Source: Streptomyces sp. NBC_00440 | GTDB taxonomy: Bacteria > Actinomycetota > Actinomycetes > Streptomycetales > Streptomycetaceae | Length of the DNA: 64,000 nt | Direction: 5' to 3' | Assembly (NCBI RefSeq): GCF_036014215.1 | Contig: NZ_CP107921.1 | Span: 6,131,001 to 6,195,000 of the forward strand | Part shown: piece after piece, positions 37,001 through 47,128 of the stretch | Position numbering within the stretch: the first letter of the stretch is position 1 | Layout: each line of letters starts with the position of its first letter | Notes under the pieces: model-generated | What the model saw: the letters and a program-made list of their open reading frames with translations, nothing else | What the model was told of the DNA's origin: nothing | Databases searched by the model: none | Made by a program: the position numbers and the translations under genes

Positions 37001-37602
37001 CCCGCCGCGCCGCCGCGCTCGTCCACGAGTACATCGACCGTCACCCGGCGGGCGCCGGGTATGCCGCCGCGTTCGTCGACCGCCGCCTGGAGGACGGCCC
37101 GGCCGCCCGCGCCGTCATCTTCCCGCTGGTCACCAGTCTGCTGCGGGGCCGTCCGAGCTCCGTGCGCGCGGCGCTCGCCCCGGTGCTCGCCGCGCCGGGG
37201 GGCCAGGGATCGCGCGCGATGCGGGCCGAGCTGCTCGACGTACTCCTGGAGTACGAGCGGTACGAGGCCAGGGACGGACTCGCCGCCCTTGAAGCCCTGG
37301 TGCGGGCCGCGGCGCAGGGTGCGGGCCGCCGCGCGGAGCCCCGGACCCGCGATCTGGTCCACCGCGCCGGACTGCTGCTGGTCCGTACGCCCGAAGGAGC
37401 GGCCGTCCTCGACCGGCTCTTGGCCGAACTGGCCACACAGTGGCCCGTCTTCGCCGGACAGCTCGCCGACTGGCTGGCCTGCGCGCCGCAGGAGTGGGCC
37501 GCAGTCGTCGGCCCGGACACCCGCCGCACGGTCGGGAAGCCGGGTGCCCCGATGCCGATGCACGCCGCGAGCGCCGGACATGGCAGTCTTAGACCTGCGT
37601 AA
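34069..37602 (+). CDS. Trypsin-like domain fused to a NACHT-like NTPase and helical C-terminus; active residues replaced
   Basis: An 1177-residue protein. Residues 10-195 form a trypsin-like fold: GTGFVAD at 25-31 and His40 in TSHEV are kept, but the serine motif is AAAGGP (Ala153 where Ser is expected), and the aspartate segment reads ELGLALL. Residues 250-400 look NACHT-like: GAPGTGRT at 259-266 has Arg265 in place of the Walker A lysine, LLILLDGPEEM holds a Walker B Asp347, and ACRPEYW matches the SRP-type arginine motif. From about residue 480 to the end it is Ala/Leu/Arg-rich and helical, like HEAT/ARM solenoids. The ATG at 34069 starts the domain cleanly. It lies between truB and ribF. 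Known relatives with this order are STAND sensors; function here is unknown. Confidence 0.8.
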   Translation: MGSGVGSGDRETLVRICDPAGRQRGTGFVADDRGTVVTSHEVVAGLTGAVLHGADGRTCRAGSEAITALPELGLALLSGEDLGVPPLPLAVRDTVGTGTYVRVAALGWRAARVLGETAVTYAADGRHHRLAAALELALGTQGSDALRPGSAAAGGPVVDASTGAVLGVVGTALRGDHPVAGLAVPLRGAALAPLLRRNAATVPGYGQDLNLAGVLELTATSVGAAGSAELWHDPVERPGIAAPLDAFQSAGGPVLGLVGAPGTGRTTELTALAARRARGAQPAPTVWLRGADLRAADVSVADAVARTVRQAGRIVGADRSGGLDRATPERIARLAAAAGQPLLILLDGPEEMAPLPAGALPEWAAATTRWLGAHGVRMVVACRPEYWEQAAGLLGPRGADCVRIGDLPPHEAERARQGYGIPEEMLAPEDAGHPLTLRMLAEVRAALPDGVDGRPAREDVFTAYLDLLCLRTAVRIAADRRPAPRGTAVRRLAAGVSGRVHEAARRCLGPGQGELDRASFEELFPWRTGWASAVLTEGLLTPAGAGYRFAHGELADWVQGEHLDVDGALYALVHRRAAEPPGTATRFPERTDAAAVRPPPTVPRHRAGPVVQALLLLGRRHGHHELGRRLRELIEALDRMQDVPAEPRVPRPSREAGTGAESVPLADPEWWAARLLADVLLRVPDAGPYIGVLRLLADRITLLSVRAGGPRGLGGFRAFDSAFWERLRLGESRRIDLLRRLVPADGAPGARTADRYLDAAARRLAAEPRTVQPLLCLWFGDERLLPSDDSAELRPTVAGAAQALLYTRRGLAVDDLAEALAATDHPRADELLAALAEDETSALCRAVDRWAHDDRPERRATAARQAVRAAVHATTAADRELLRYAALALLSRPGDSALHGPALALLVGDPHTRARHLPRALALFESGGTQLPAAALAAALPTHPEPVFAAFEAVLRARPDSAGPVLSALAGISTPAPARRAAALVHEYIDRHPAGAGYAAAFVDRRLEDGPAARAVIFPLVTSLLRGRPSSVRAALAPVLAAPGGQGSRAMRAELLDVLLEYERYEARDGLAALEALVRAAAQGAGRRAEPRTRDLVHRAGLLLVRTPEGAAVLDRLLAELATQWPVFAGQLADWLACAPQEWAAVVGPDTRRTVGKPGAPMPMHAASAGHGSLRPA

Positions 37603-37650
37603 CTGCAGGGCATTGATCATGTACACGGGTTCGGGCGAGGAGCGGTCTCA

Positions 37651-38604
37651 GTGCAGCGCTGGCGTGGCTTGGAGGACATTCCCCAGGACTGGGGGCGCAG
37701 CGTCGTCACCATCGGCTCCTACGACGGGGTGCACCGCGGCCATCAGCTGATCATCGGGCGGGCCGTGCGGCGCGCGCGTGAGCTGGGCGTTCCCTCGGTG
37801 GTCGTCACCTTCGACCCGCACCCCAGCGAGGTCGTACGCCCCGGCAGCCACCCGCCGCTGCTCGCGCCGCACCACCGCCGCGCCGAACTGATGGCGGAGC
37901 TGGGCGTGGACGCGCAGCTGATCCTCCCCTTCACCAGCGAGTTCTCGAAGCTGTCGCCCGCCGACTTCATCGTGAAGGTCCTGGTCGACAAGTTGCATGC
38001 GCGCGCCGTCATCGAGGGCCCCAACTTCCGCTTCGGCCACAAGGCGGCCGGAAACGTCGGTTTCCTCGCCGAGCTGGGCGCGACGTACGACTACGAGGTC
38101 GACATCATCGACCTCTCGGTGAGCGGGGAGGCGGGCGGCGGCGAGCCGTTCTCGTCCACCCTGACCCGCCGCCTGGTCGCCGAGGGCGACATGACGGGCG
38201 CGGCCGAGATCCTGGGCCGCCCGCACCGCGTCGAGGGCGTGGTGGTCCGTGGCGCGCAGCGCGGCCGCGAGCTGGGCTTCCCCACGGCGAACGTCGAGAC
38301 GCTGCCGCACACCGCGGTCCCGGTGGACGGGGTGTACGCGGGGTGGCTGACCGCAGACGGCGAACGGATGCCCGCGGCGATCTCGGTGGGCAGCAACCCC
38401 CAGTTCGACGGCAGCGAGCGCACCGTCGAGGCGTACGCCATCGACCGCGTCGGCCTCGACCTGTACGGGATGCACGTCGCCGTCGACTTCCTCGCCTATG
38501 TGCGCGGCATGGAGAAGTTCGACTCGATCGACGCCCTGCTCGTGGCGATGGCGGACGATGTGAAGCGCTGCCGGACGCTGATCGAGGCGTACGAGTCGCA
38601 CTGA
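37651..38604 (+). CDS. ribF: Bifunctional riboflavin kinase/FAD synthetase
   Basis: A 317-residue enzyme that makes FMN and then FAD. The N-terminal nucleotidyltransferase domain has IGSYDGVHRGHQ (residues 21-32) as its HxGH-type motif and FGHKAAGNVGFL further on. The C-terminal riboflavin kinase domain begins near residue 180 with the RGRELGFPTANVE motif. The GTG at 37651 has GAGGAG nine bases upstream. It is 48 bases after the trypsin-NACHT-like gene on the same strand and may share its transcript. Confidence 0.95.
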   Translation: MQRWRGLEDIPQDWGRSVVTIGSYDGVHRGHQLIIGRAVRRARELGVPSVVVTFDPHPSEVVRPGSHPPLLAPHHRRAELMAELGVDAQLILPFTSEFSKLSPADFIVKVLVDKLHARAVIEGPNFRFGHKAAGNVGFLAELGATYDYEVDIIDLSVSGEAGGGEPFSSTLTRRLVAEGDMTGAAEILGRPHRVEGVVVRGAQRGRELGFPTANVETLPHTAVPVDGVYAGWLTADGERMPAAISVGSNPQFDGSERTVEAYAIDRVGLDLYGMHVAVDFLAYVRGMEKFDSIDALLVAMADDVKRCRTLIEAYESH

Positions 38605-38630
38605 CGGCGGCGCCCGGCCGGGGCGCGCGC

Positions 38631-39596
38631 TCAGCGCTCCGCCGCCACCAGCACATCCCCGGCCGTCGTCCGGCAGTAGAGCACCGACCGCCCGGCCCGC
38701 CGCCTGAACACCAGACCGGCGTCCAGCAGGACCTTGAGATGGCGGCCCACCGACCCCAGGGCCTGGCCCGAGAGCGCGACCAGCTGCGTGGTGCTCTTGG
38801 GGGTGTCGAGCAGCAGCAGAACACCCGCCCGGCCGCTGCCCAGCAGCCTGCCGAGGGCGTCGGGTGCGGCTGTCCGCTCCGGTTCCGACAGCTGTCCCGT
38901 ACAGGGGTAGACGGCGGAGAAGCGGTGCGGCCTCTCCCACGAGACCCAGCCGCTGCGCCCGCTCGCCGGCACGAACAGCAGCTGCGCGCCCGAGAGCTCC
39001 TGCGGCTCATAGGCACCGTGGTTGACCCGCAGCCGCCCCTCGCCCAGCCAGCGCATCCCCGGCCGGATGTCGTCGAGCGCCGCCGCCCAGCCGCCCTTGG
39101 TGAGCAGCCGGGTGCGCGCCAGGATGTCCGCCTCGAAGAGGCGCCGCCGCCGGGGCCAGTACGGCAGCACGGTCTCCGTCCACACCCACTCCAGCAGGTC
39201 GGCCGCGCGGTCCGGCAGATCGTCCCGGTGCAGGGCGGCGGGCAGCCGGCCGCCCGCCCCGAAGGCCAGGTCGTGGCGGGCCTCGGCCGGCGGGGTGGCG
39301 CGGACCCCGGCCAGCTCGCAGTGGAAGTCCGACTCGTCATCGGACGGGGGCGTGGGCGACAGGAAGTCGGCGATCCAGTGCGGCCGCAGACCCGTCCGTA
39401 CCAGCAGCCGGGTCACCGGGTCGGCGTCCAGCAACTCCCGGTAGGCGGGCCGGTGCACGGCCAGCCAGGACTGCTCACCGGGGTGCCCGGTCTGCCCGGA
39501 CTCCAGCATCACCAGACAGGCGAAAGCCTCGCTGAACTGCGAGATCACAAACCGGCTGCGCGCCAGCGTGTCCGCGTCGATGACCCACAGCCCCAT
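38631..39596 (-). CDS. ArsR-like winged-helix transcriptional regulator
   Basis: A 321-residue regulator. The last 75 residues form an ArsR-type winged helix (GVLLLLDTPKSTTQL, then ALGSVGRHLKVLLDAGLVFRRR is split by the recognition helix around GSVGRHLKVL). The N-terminal 240 residues resemble the DUF5937-type sensor region seen in actinobacterial regulators; no metal-binding cysteine pair is visible, so a metal sensor is unlikely. It is divergent from an MFS exporter, and a perfect 10-bp inverted repeat covers its start codon. It may sense the exporter's substrate. Confidence 0.8.
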   Translation of the reverse strand: MGLWVIDADTLARSRFVISQFSEAFACLVMLESGQTGHPGEQSWLAVHRPAYRELLDADPVTRLLVRTGLRPHWIADFLSPTPPSDDESDFHCELAGVRATPPAEARHDLAFGAGGRLPAALHRDDLPDRAADLLEWVWTETVLPYWPRRRRLFEADILARTRLLTKGGWAAALDDIRPGMRWLGEGRLRVNHGAYEPQELSGAQLLFVPASGRSGWVSWERPHRFSAVYPCTGQLSEPERTAAPDALGRLLGSGRAGVLLLLDTPKSTTQLVALSGQALGSVGRHLKVLLDAGLVFRRRAGRSVLYCRTTAGDVLVAAER

Positions 39597-39618
39597 GTTT
39601 CGCCCCCCGGCGAAACAT
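39595..39618. promoter_or_regulatory. Perfect inverted repeat, probable operator of the ArsR-like regulator
   Basis: ATGTTTCGCC (39595-39604) and GGCGAAACAT (39609-39618) are perfect complements with a 4-base spacer. The repeat covers the regulator's start and ribosome binding site in the 59-base gap shared with the MFS gene. Confidence 0.7.
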
Positions 39619-39655
39619 TAACCTCCGGCCCTGGCACCCGGTCAGAATCCGGCGC

Positions 39656-40840
39656 ATGCGCACCTACCGACAGCTCTTCGGAGTACCGGAGTTCACGCCC
39701 CTCTTCGTCTCCGTCTCGCTCCTGGGCGTGGGGTCGACCGTCAGCGGCATCGCACTGGCCTCGCTGGTCTACTCAGCCACCCACTCACCGCTGCTCGCCG
39801 CGCTGAGCATGTTCGGCGGCTCCTTCGCCCAGGCACTCGGCGCGGTGGCGCTGCTCTCCGCCGCCGACCGGCTGCCGCCCCGGGCCGCCGAGACCGTCCT
39901 CGCGGCGATCGCCGGCGCGGGCGCCGCCGTCCTCGCGCTCCCGGGACTGCCGCTCCGGGCCGCCTTCGCGGTGCTGTTCGGCCTCGGTCTTGCGGGCTCG
40001 GTGGGCGGCGGAGTGCGGTACGGCCTGCTGGCCGAGATTCTCCCCAAGGAGGCGTACGTCCTGGGGCGTTCGGCGCTGAACATGGTGGCCGGGGTCACAC
40101 AGATCGCCGGGTTCGCGGTCGGCGGTGTGCTCGTCGCCGCACTGTCCCCGCGTGGCGCGCTCCTCGTCGCCGCCGCTCTCGCCCTGTCCGCCGCGGCCGT
40201 CGTGCTCGGCGGCCTCAGCAGCCGGCCGGCCCGGTCGGCGGGCCGCCCATCGGTCCGGGAGACCTGGCGCGTCAACCGGCTCATCTGGTCGTCCGCGCCG
40301 CGCCGGTACGTCTACCTCGCGCTCTGGGTGCCCAACGGCCTGATCGTGGGCTGCGAGTCGGTCTTCGTGCCGTACGCGCCCGGGCACGCGGGGCTGCTGC
40401 TCGCGGCCGCCGCGTCCGGGATGCTGGCCGGGGACGTGGCCGTCGGCCGGTTCGTGCCGCCCCGATGGCGGCCCCGGCTCGCCACCCCGCTGCTGCTCCT
40501 GCTCGCCGCGCCCTATCTGCTGTTCGCCCTCCGGCCGGGGCCGCCGCTCGCGGTGTCCGCCATCGTGCTCGCCTCGGCCGGATACGCGGCGAGCCTGGTC
40601 CTGATGGAGCGTCTGGTGGAGCTGACGCCGGACGACATCCAGGGCCAGTCGCTCGGTCTGCACACCTCGGGGATGCTCACACTCCAGGGCGTGGGCGCCG
40701 CCCTGGCCGGCGCAGTGGCCCAGCACACCTCCGCCGCGACGGCCATGGCGGTGATGGCCGCGGCGTCCGTCGCCGTAACGCTGGCCCTGACACCGGGGCT
40801 GCGGACGCGGGCACCGGCGACCGCGGTGCCAGTTCCCTGA
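39656..40840 (+). CDS. MFS transporter
   Basis: A 394-residue major facilitator superfamily protein with about 12 membrane helices. The loop DRLPPRAAETVLAAI between helices 2 and 3 occupies the place of the family's conserved loop. Composition and length match the DHA3/actinobacterial drug-efflux-like group, but the substrate cannot be read. CAGAAT seven bases before the ATG at 39656 resembles a -10 box, so the transcript may be leaderless. The gene is divergent from the ArsR-like regulator, which probably represses it through the shared palindrome. Confidence 0.85.
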   Translation: MRTYRQLFGVPEFTPLFVSVSLLGVGSTVSGIALASLVYSATHSPLLAALSMFGGSFAQALGAVALLSAADRLPPRAAETVLAAIAGAGAAVLALPGLPLRAAFAVLFGLGLAGSVGGGVRYGLLAEILPKEAYVLGRSALNMVAGVTQIAGFAVGGVLVAALSPRGALLVAAALALSAAAVVLGGLSSRPARSAGRPSVRETWRVNRLIWSSAPRRYVYLALWVPNGLIVGCESVFVPYAPGHAGLLLAAAASGMLAGDVAVGRFVPPRWRPRLATPLLLLLAAPYLLFALRPGPPLAVSAIVLASAGYAASLVLMERLVELTPDDIQGQSLGLHTSGMLTLQGVGAALAGAVAQHTSAATAMAVMAAASVAVTLALTPGLRTRAPATAVPVP

Positions 40841-40990
40841 CACGTCACCTGTCGGCGTGCGGGCACGTCCGCGCCGGATGCGGCCGGGTCGCGGGCGGTG
40901 CCGGCCGGGTCGGGGTCTGCCGCAACACCTCCGCACCCTGCCGGGCTCACCTCGGCGGCACGCCGGAATTACCGCCCCCGCGACACCGCC

Positions 40991-41995
40991 TCAGGAGGCC
41001 GGAACCGGCCCCGCGGTCTTCGAGGCCGCGGCCCAGTGGCACGCCACCGCGTCCGCCCCGCCGCCCGCCAGCACCGGAAGGTCCTTCGTACGGCAGGCGT
41101 CGGCGACCCCCGCACGCTCCGCCTCGCCCGAGGCGAGGATGTGGCAGCGGGCGTGGAATCGGCACCCGGACGGCACCCTGGACGGGTCCGGCGGCTCACC
41201 GGTGAGGACCACCGGATCGGTCGGGGCGTCCGGCATCACCGACAGCAGCGCCTGGGTGTACGGGTGTTGGGGCGCCGTGAGGATCCGGTCGACGTCACCC
41301 ATCTCCACGATCCGGCCGAGATACATCACCGCGACCCGGTCGGCGATATTCCACGCGAGCCCCAGATCGTGGGTGACGACCAGGGCCGAGAGACCCAGCT
41401 CGTCCCGCAGCCGCAGCAGCAGAGCGAGGATCTCACCGCGCACCGACGCGTCCAGGGACGCCACCGGCTCGTCCGCCACGATCAGTTCGGGATCGAGCAC
41501 CAGCGCCCCCGCGATCACCACCCGCTGGCGCTGACCGCCCGACAGCTCGTGCGGATACTTCAGGAAGAACCGCTCGGGGGGCCGCAGCCCCGCCCGGGAC
41601 AGCGCCTCGGACACCTTGGCCCGCTCGTCGCCCGTGAACCCGTGGATCCGCAGGCCCTCGGCCACCGCCTCGTACACGGTGTGCCGGGGATTGAGCGAAC
41701 CGCTCGGGTCCTGGAGCACCAGCTGGACGCGCTTGCGGTACGCCTTGAGGGCGCGGGCGGAGAGGTCCAGCGGCTCGCCGGCGAAGCTGACCTCACCGGA
41801 CGTCGGCCGTACGAGTCCGAGCAGCGTGCGGGCGAGCGTCGTCTTGCCGCACCCCGACTCGCCGACCAGGGCCACGATCTCGCCGGGCCCGATATGGAGG
41901 TCCACCCCGTCGACGGCGCGCGCCGGGGAGGCTCCGCGCCTGCCGGGGAAGGCGACCTCCAGCGCGGTGGTGCTGAGCAGGGGAGGGGTGGTCAT
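40991..41995 (-). CDS. Peptide ABC transporter ATP-binding protein (OppF/DppF-like)
   Basis: A 334-residue ATPase. Walker A is GESGCGKTT near residue 44, the signature is LSGGQRQRV, and Walker B ends in ELIVADEPVASLD. The C-terminal extension with PSGCRFHARC is the cysteine-containing tail of oligopeptide/dipeptide ATPases. It energises import with the partner OppD-like ATPase. The start overlaps the upstream gene by four bases (ATGA). It is the last gene of a five-gene minus-strand unit; the 150-base gap to the convergent MFS gene shows no clear terminator. Confidence 0.9.
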   Translation of the reverse strand: MTTPPLLSTTALEVAFPGRRGASPARAVDGVDLHIGPGEIVALVGESGCGKTTLARTLLGLVRPTSGEVSFAGEPLDLSARALKAYRKRVQLVLQDPSGSLNPRHTVYEAVAEGLRIHGFTGDERAKVSEALSRAGLRPPERFFLKYPHELSGGQRQRVVIAGALVLDPELIVADEPVASLDASVRGEILALLLRLRDELGLSALVVTHDLGLAWNIADRVAVMYLGRIVEMGDVDRILTAPQHPYTQALLSVMPDAPTDPVVLTGEPPDPSRVPSGCRFHARCHILASGEAERAGVADACRTKDLPVLAGGGADAVACHWAAASKTAGPVPAS

Positions 41996-43050
41996 GAGGT
42001 GCTCCTTGCTTCCTCGGCGCCGGGCTCCGCGATCGTGCCGGCACCCGGCCCGGCGACCGCGCCGTCACCCGGCTCCGCGACCGCGCCGGCGCCCGGCTTC
42101 ACGAGCAGACAGGCCGCCTGCCGCCCCGGCCCGGCGTCCCGCAGCTCCTGCTCGCTGGTCGCGCACTCGTCCAGGGCCACCGGGCAGCGCGGATGGAACG
42201 TACAGCCCGACGGCAGCGCGGCCGGGTCCGGCGGGTCACCCGGCAGTCCGCGCGGGGCACGCCGGGACGCGGGATCGCCGATGCGCGGGAAGGACCCGGA
42301 CAGCGCGGTGCCGTACGGGTGCGCCGCAGCGGTGAACACCTGCTGCGCCGGTCCCTCCTCGACCACCCGGCCCGCGTACATCACGGCCAGCCGGTCGCAG
42401 GTGTCGGCGAGCACCGCCAGATCGTGGCTGATCATCAGCAGGCTGATGTCCTGGTCCGTGACCAACTGCTCGATCAGCCGCAGGATCTGGGCCTGGATCA
42501 TCACGTCCAGCGCGGTGGTCGGCTCGTCGGCGACGATCACCTGCGGGCCGCATGCCAGCGCCATAGCGATCATCACGCGCTGCCGCTGCCCGCCGGAGAG
42601 CTCGTGAGGATAGGCATCGGCCCGCGCCGCGGGCAGCCCGACCTGCTCCAGCAGCTCACGGGCGCGCCCGCGAGCTGCGGCCGGGGTCGCCTGGTGGTGT
42701 ACGAGCAGCGGCTCCGCGATCTGGTCGCCGATCCGGTGCACCGCGTTGAGGGAGTGCATCGCGCCCTGGAAGACGATGGAGGCGCCCGCCCAGCGGACGG
42801 CCCGCAGCCGCCCCCACTTCATGGTGAGGACGTCCTCGCCGTCGAGCAGGATCTCGCCGCTCAGCGTCGCCGACGCGGGCAGCAGCCGCAGCAGCGCCAG
42901 CGCCAGAGTCGACTTCCCGCACCCCGACTCCCCGGCGATCCCGAGCTTCTGCCCGGCCCCGACGGTCAGGTCCACCCCGCGCACGGCGGGCACGGCGGCC
43001 GGCCCTGACCCGTAGGTCACGTGCAGGTCCTTGATTTCGAGGAGGCTCAA
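41992..43050 (-). CDS. Peptide ABC transporter ATP-binding protein (OppD/DppD-like)
   Basis: A 352-residue ATPase with Walker A GESGCGKST near residue 37, signature LSGGQRQRV and Walker B VIVADEPTTALD, plus the peptide-transporter tail LPSGCTFHPRCPVA. The last 40 residues are a Pro/Gly/Ala/Glu-rich repeat-like tail (EPGDGAVAGPGAG). The protein begins properly at MSLLEIKDLHVTYG, so I take the TTG at 43050 as start; it overlaps the permease stop (TTGA) and follows GGTGGGA. A longer open frame upstream is only the shadow of the permease gene. Confidence 0.88.
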   Translation of the reverse strand: MSLLEIKDLHVTYGSGPAAVPAVRGVDLTVGAGQKLGIAGESGCGKSTLALALLRLLPASATLSGEILLDGEDVLTMKWGRLRAVRWAGASIVFQGAMHSLNAVHRIGDQIAEPLLVHHQATPAAARGRARELLEQVGLPAARADAYPHELSGGQRQRVMIAMALACGPQVIVADEPTTALDVMIQAQILRLIEQLVTDQDISLLMISHDLAVLADTCDRLAVMYAGRVVEEGPAQQVFTAAAHPYGTALSGSFPRIGDPASRRAPRGLPGDPPDPAALPSGCTFHPRCPVALDECATSEQELRDAGPGRQAACLLVKPGAGAVAEPGDGAVAGPGAGTIAEPGAEEARSTS

Positions 43051-43952
43051 CGTCCCACCCCCAGCTTCGGGTTGAGCACGGCCTCCACGGCGCGGCCGCA
43101 GAGGGTGAAGGAGAGCGCCACCAGTGCGATGGCGATACCGGGGGGCGCCAGATACCAGAAGTGCCCCGAGGACACCGCGCCCGCCTCGCGGGCATCCTGC
43201 AGCATGCCGCCCCAGGAGATCACCGTCGGGTCGCCGAGTCCGAGGAAGGCCAGGGTCGCCTCGGTGAGGATGGCGGCCGAGATGCCCAGCGTGGTCTGCG
43301 CGAGTACCAGCGGGGTGACGTTGGGCAGCACGTGCCGGGTCATCACATGGCGGTGGCCGCCGCCGAGCGCCCTGGCCCGTTCGATGTACGGACGGGACTC
43401 CACGGCGATGGTCTGCGCCCGTACGAGCCGCGCCGTGGTCGGCCATGAGGTGACGCCGATCGCCAGGATCACCGTCCAGACCGAGTGGTCGAGCACGGTC
43501 GCCAGCACGATGGCCAGCACCAGGGTCGGCATCACCAGGAACCAGTCGGTGATCCGCATCAGTACCGTCGCGAACCAGCCGCCGAAGTGGCCCGCGATGA
43601 TCCCGACCAGGGTGCCGATGGCCACCGAGAGAGCGGCGGCCAGCAGCCCCACGGTGAGCGAGATCCGGGCGCCCCAGACCAGCAGGGCGAGCACGGACCG
43701 CCCGAACTGGTCGGTGCCGAGGGGGAACCTCCCGCTCGGATCCTCCAGCGCCGTGCCGGGCGCCTTCGTCACACTCTGCACGTCGCTGCCGACCAGCAGC
43801 GGCGCGGCCAGCGCGATCGCCGCGATGAGGACGAGACCTGCCAGCCCGAAGACCCCGGCCCGGTGGGTGCGGTACTGCTGCCAGAAGCGGGCCAGGGAGT
43901 CGCGCTGCCGGGCCCGGGCGAGCGAGCCCGCCGTCGGTTGTGCGGTCGTCAT
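43047..43952 (-). CDS. Peptide ABC transporter permease (OppC/DppC-like)
   Basis: A 301-residue permease. An N-terminal cytoplasmic part with RFWQQYRTHRAGVFGLAGL leads into the first helix, the DppC pattern. LGTDQFGRSVLALLVWGARISL near residue 80 is typical of OppC-type permeases. The EAA-like loop reads RARALGGGHRHVMTRHVLPN. About six helices. The ATG at 43952 overlaps the stop of the other permease by four bases. It pairs with the OppB-like permease to form the channel. Confidence 0.9.
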   Translation of the reverse strand: MTTAQPTAGSLARARQRDSLARFWQQYRTHRAGVFGLAGLVLIAAIALAAPLLVGSDVQSVTKAPGTALEDPSGRFPLGTDQFGRSVLALLVWGARISLTVGLLAAALSVAIGTLVGIIAGHFGGWFATVLMRITDWFLVMPTLVLAIVLATVLDHSVWTVILAIGVTSWPTTARLVRAQTIAVESRPYIERARALGGGHRHVMTRHVLPNVTPLVLAQTTLGISAAILTEATLAFLGLGDPTVISWGGMLQDAREAGAVSSGHFWYLAPPGIAIALVALSFTLCGRAVEAVLNPKLGVGR

Positions 43953-45019
43953 CGGCCCACCCTGGGATCGAGCAGCGGATAGAGCAGATCGGCGAGCAGG
44001 TTCATCACGATCATCGCGCCCGCGAAGACCACGAACAGCCCCTGCACCAGCGGCAGATCGGGCACGCTCAGCGCCGAGTAGAAGAGACCGCCGATGCCGG
44101 GCCAGGAGAACACCGTCTCGACCAGGATCGAACCGGCCGCCACATGCCCGAAGTTGATGAAGACCATGGTCATGGTCGGCAGCATGGCGTTGGGCACCGC
44201 GTGCCGGCGGCGCACGAGAACGTCGCGCAGCCCCTTGGCCCGCGCCGTCGTCAGATAGTCGCTGCCCATCTCGTCCAGCAGGGAGGAGCGCATCACCAGG
44301 AGGGTCTGCGCGTAGCCGACCGCGACGAGGGTGATGACCGGCAGCACCATGTGATGCGCCACATCGGTGACGTACGCGAAGCCCGACAGACCGCCGGACT
44401 CCATGCCGCCGGTCGGGAACATCCCCGGGATCGGGCCGATACCCACCGAGAACACGATGATCAGCAGCAGCCCGAGCCAGAAGGCGGGCACCGACCACAG
44501 AGTCAGCGCCACCCCGGTCGAGAGCCTGTCGCCGAGCCCGCCGTGCCCCCACGCGGAGCGGGTGCCGAGCCAGAGGCCGAGCGCGGAGTAGATCACCACG
44601 GCGACGCCGGTGAGCAGCAGTGTCGCGGGCAGTTTCTGCGCGATCAGCTGACCGACGGGGGCGTGGAACTGGTACGAGGTACCCAGATCGCCGCTGAGCG
44701 CCTTGGTGCAGTACTGGGTGAACTGGTGCCAGACCGGCAGATCGAGCCCCAGCTGCTTGCGCAGGGCGAGCAGCTGCTGATGGGTGACCGGACGGCCGTG
44801 CGTCATCGTACGGACGGGGTCGCCCGGGATGATCCGGAACAGGAAGAAGCTGGTGACCAGGACAGCGAACAGCGAGACGGCCGCGCCGCCCAGCTTGCCC
44901 GCGACGTACAGCAGATACGCGGTCGCGTTACGGGTGCGGGGGCCGGACGGCCCGGTCTTGACCTGGACCGGGCCGTCGGCCGCACCCTCCGCGAGCGGAG
45001 TGGTGCTAGCAGCGCTCAT
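43949..45019 (-). CDS. Peptide ABC transporter permease (OppB/DppB-like)
   Basis: A 356-residue permease of the OppB class. After a roughly 30-residue cytoplasmic lead, the first helix LGGAAVSLFAVLVTSFFLF is followed by IIPGDPVRTM, the classical OppB/DppB motif after helix 1. The EAA loop reads TARAKGLRDVLVRRRHAVPNA. Six helices. The gene starts three bases after the binding-protein stop and overlaps OppC-like by four bases, so all five genes form one operon. Confidence 0.9.
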   Translation of the reverse strand: MSAASTTPLAEGAADGPVQVKTGPSGPRTRNATAYLLYVAGKLGGAAVSLFAVLVTSFFLFRIIPGDPVRTMTHGRPVTHQQLLALRKQLGLDLPVWHQFTQYCTKALSGDLGTSYQFHAPVGQLIAQKLPATLLLTGVAVVIYSALGLWLGTRSAWGHGGLGDRLSTGVALTLWSVPAFWLGLLLIIVFSVGIGPIPGMFPTGGMESGGLSGFAYVTDVAHHMVLPVITLVAVGYAQTLLVMRSSLLDEMGSDYLTTARAKGLRDVLVRRRHAVPNAMLPTMTMVFINFGHVAAGSILVETVFSWPGIGGLFYSALSVPDLPLVQGLFVVFAGAMIVMNLLADLLYPLLDPRVGR

Positions 45020-45022
45020 GGG

Positions 45023-46951
<1,929 letters not shown>

Positions 46952-47070
46952 GGGCGTTGACCTCGCGTCAGGGTGAATCATGGAGTCGCCAGCTGGTGAA
47001 GCGAAGGTTTATCAGCGCTGGTTTAGACATGTCAACGGTCGCCAAGACCGTGCCTGGTCTGCACAAATGT

Positions 47071-47108
47071 CTGAAGGCCCACACCGTTCGCACGGTGTGG
47101 GCCTTCAG
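47071..47108. terminator. Strong hairpin terminator after the MinD-like gene
   Basis: CTGAAGGCCCACACCGT (47071-47087) pairs perfectly over 17 bp with 47092-47108 around TCGC, 21 bases beyond the stop of the minus-strand MinD-like gene. Confidence 0.9.
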
Positions 47109-47128
47109 TGGTCTATACCCTTATCGCC

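Noticed and set aside
34045..37626. Long minus-strand frame opposite the trypsin-NACHT-like gene
   Set aside because: A shadow frame with Arg/Gly/Gln-rich translation and no motifs; the plus frame has clear domains and a sensible start.
38606..38646. Terminator between ribF and the ArsR-like gene
   Set aside because: Only a 7-bp GC stem with a long loop that runs into the coding end of the convergent gene; too weak to list.
43051..43446. N-terminal extension of the OppD-like ATPase
   Set aside because: The extra 132 codons lie inside the OppC-like permease gene in another frame and are Arg/Gly-rich; the ATPase proper starts at the TTG at 43050.
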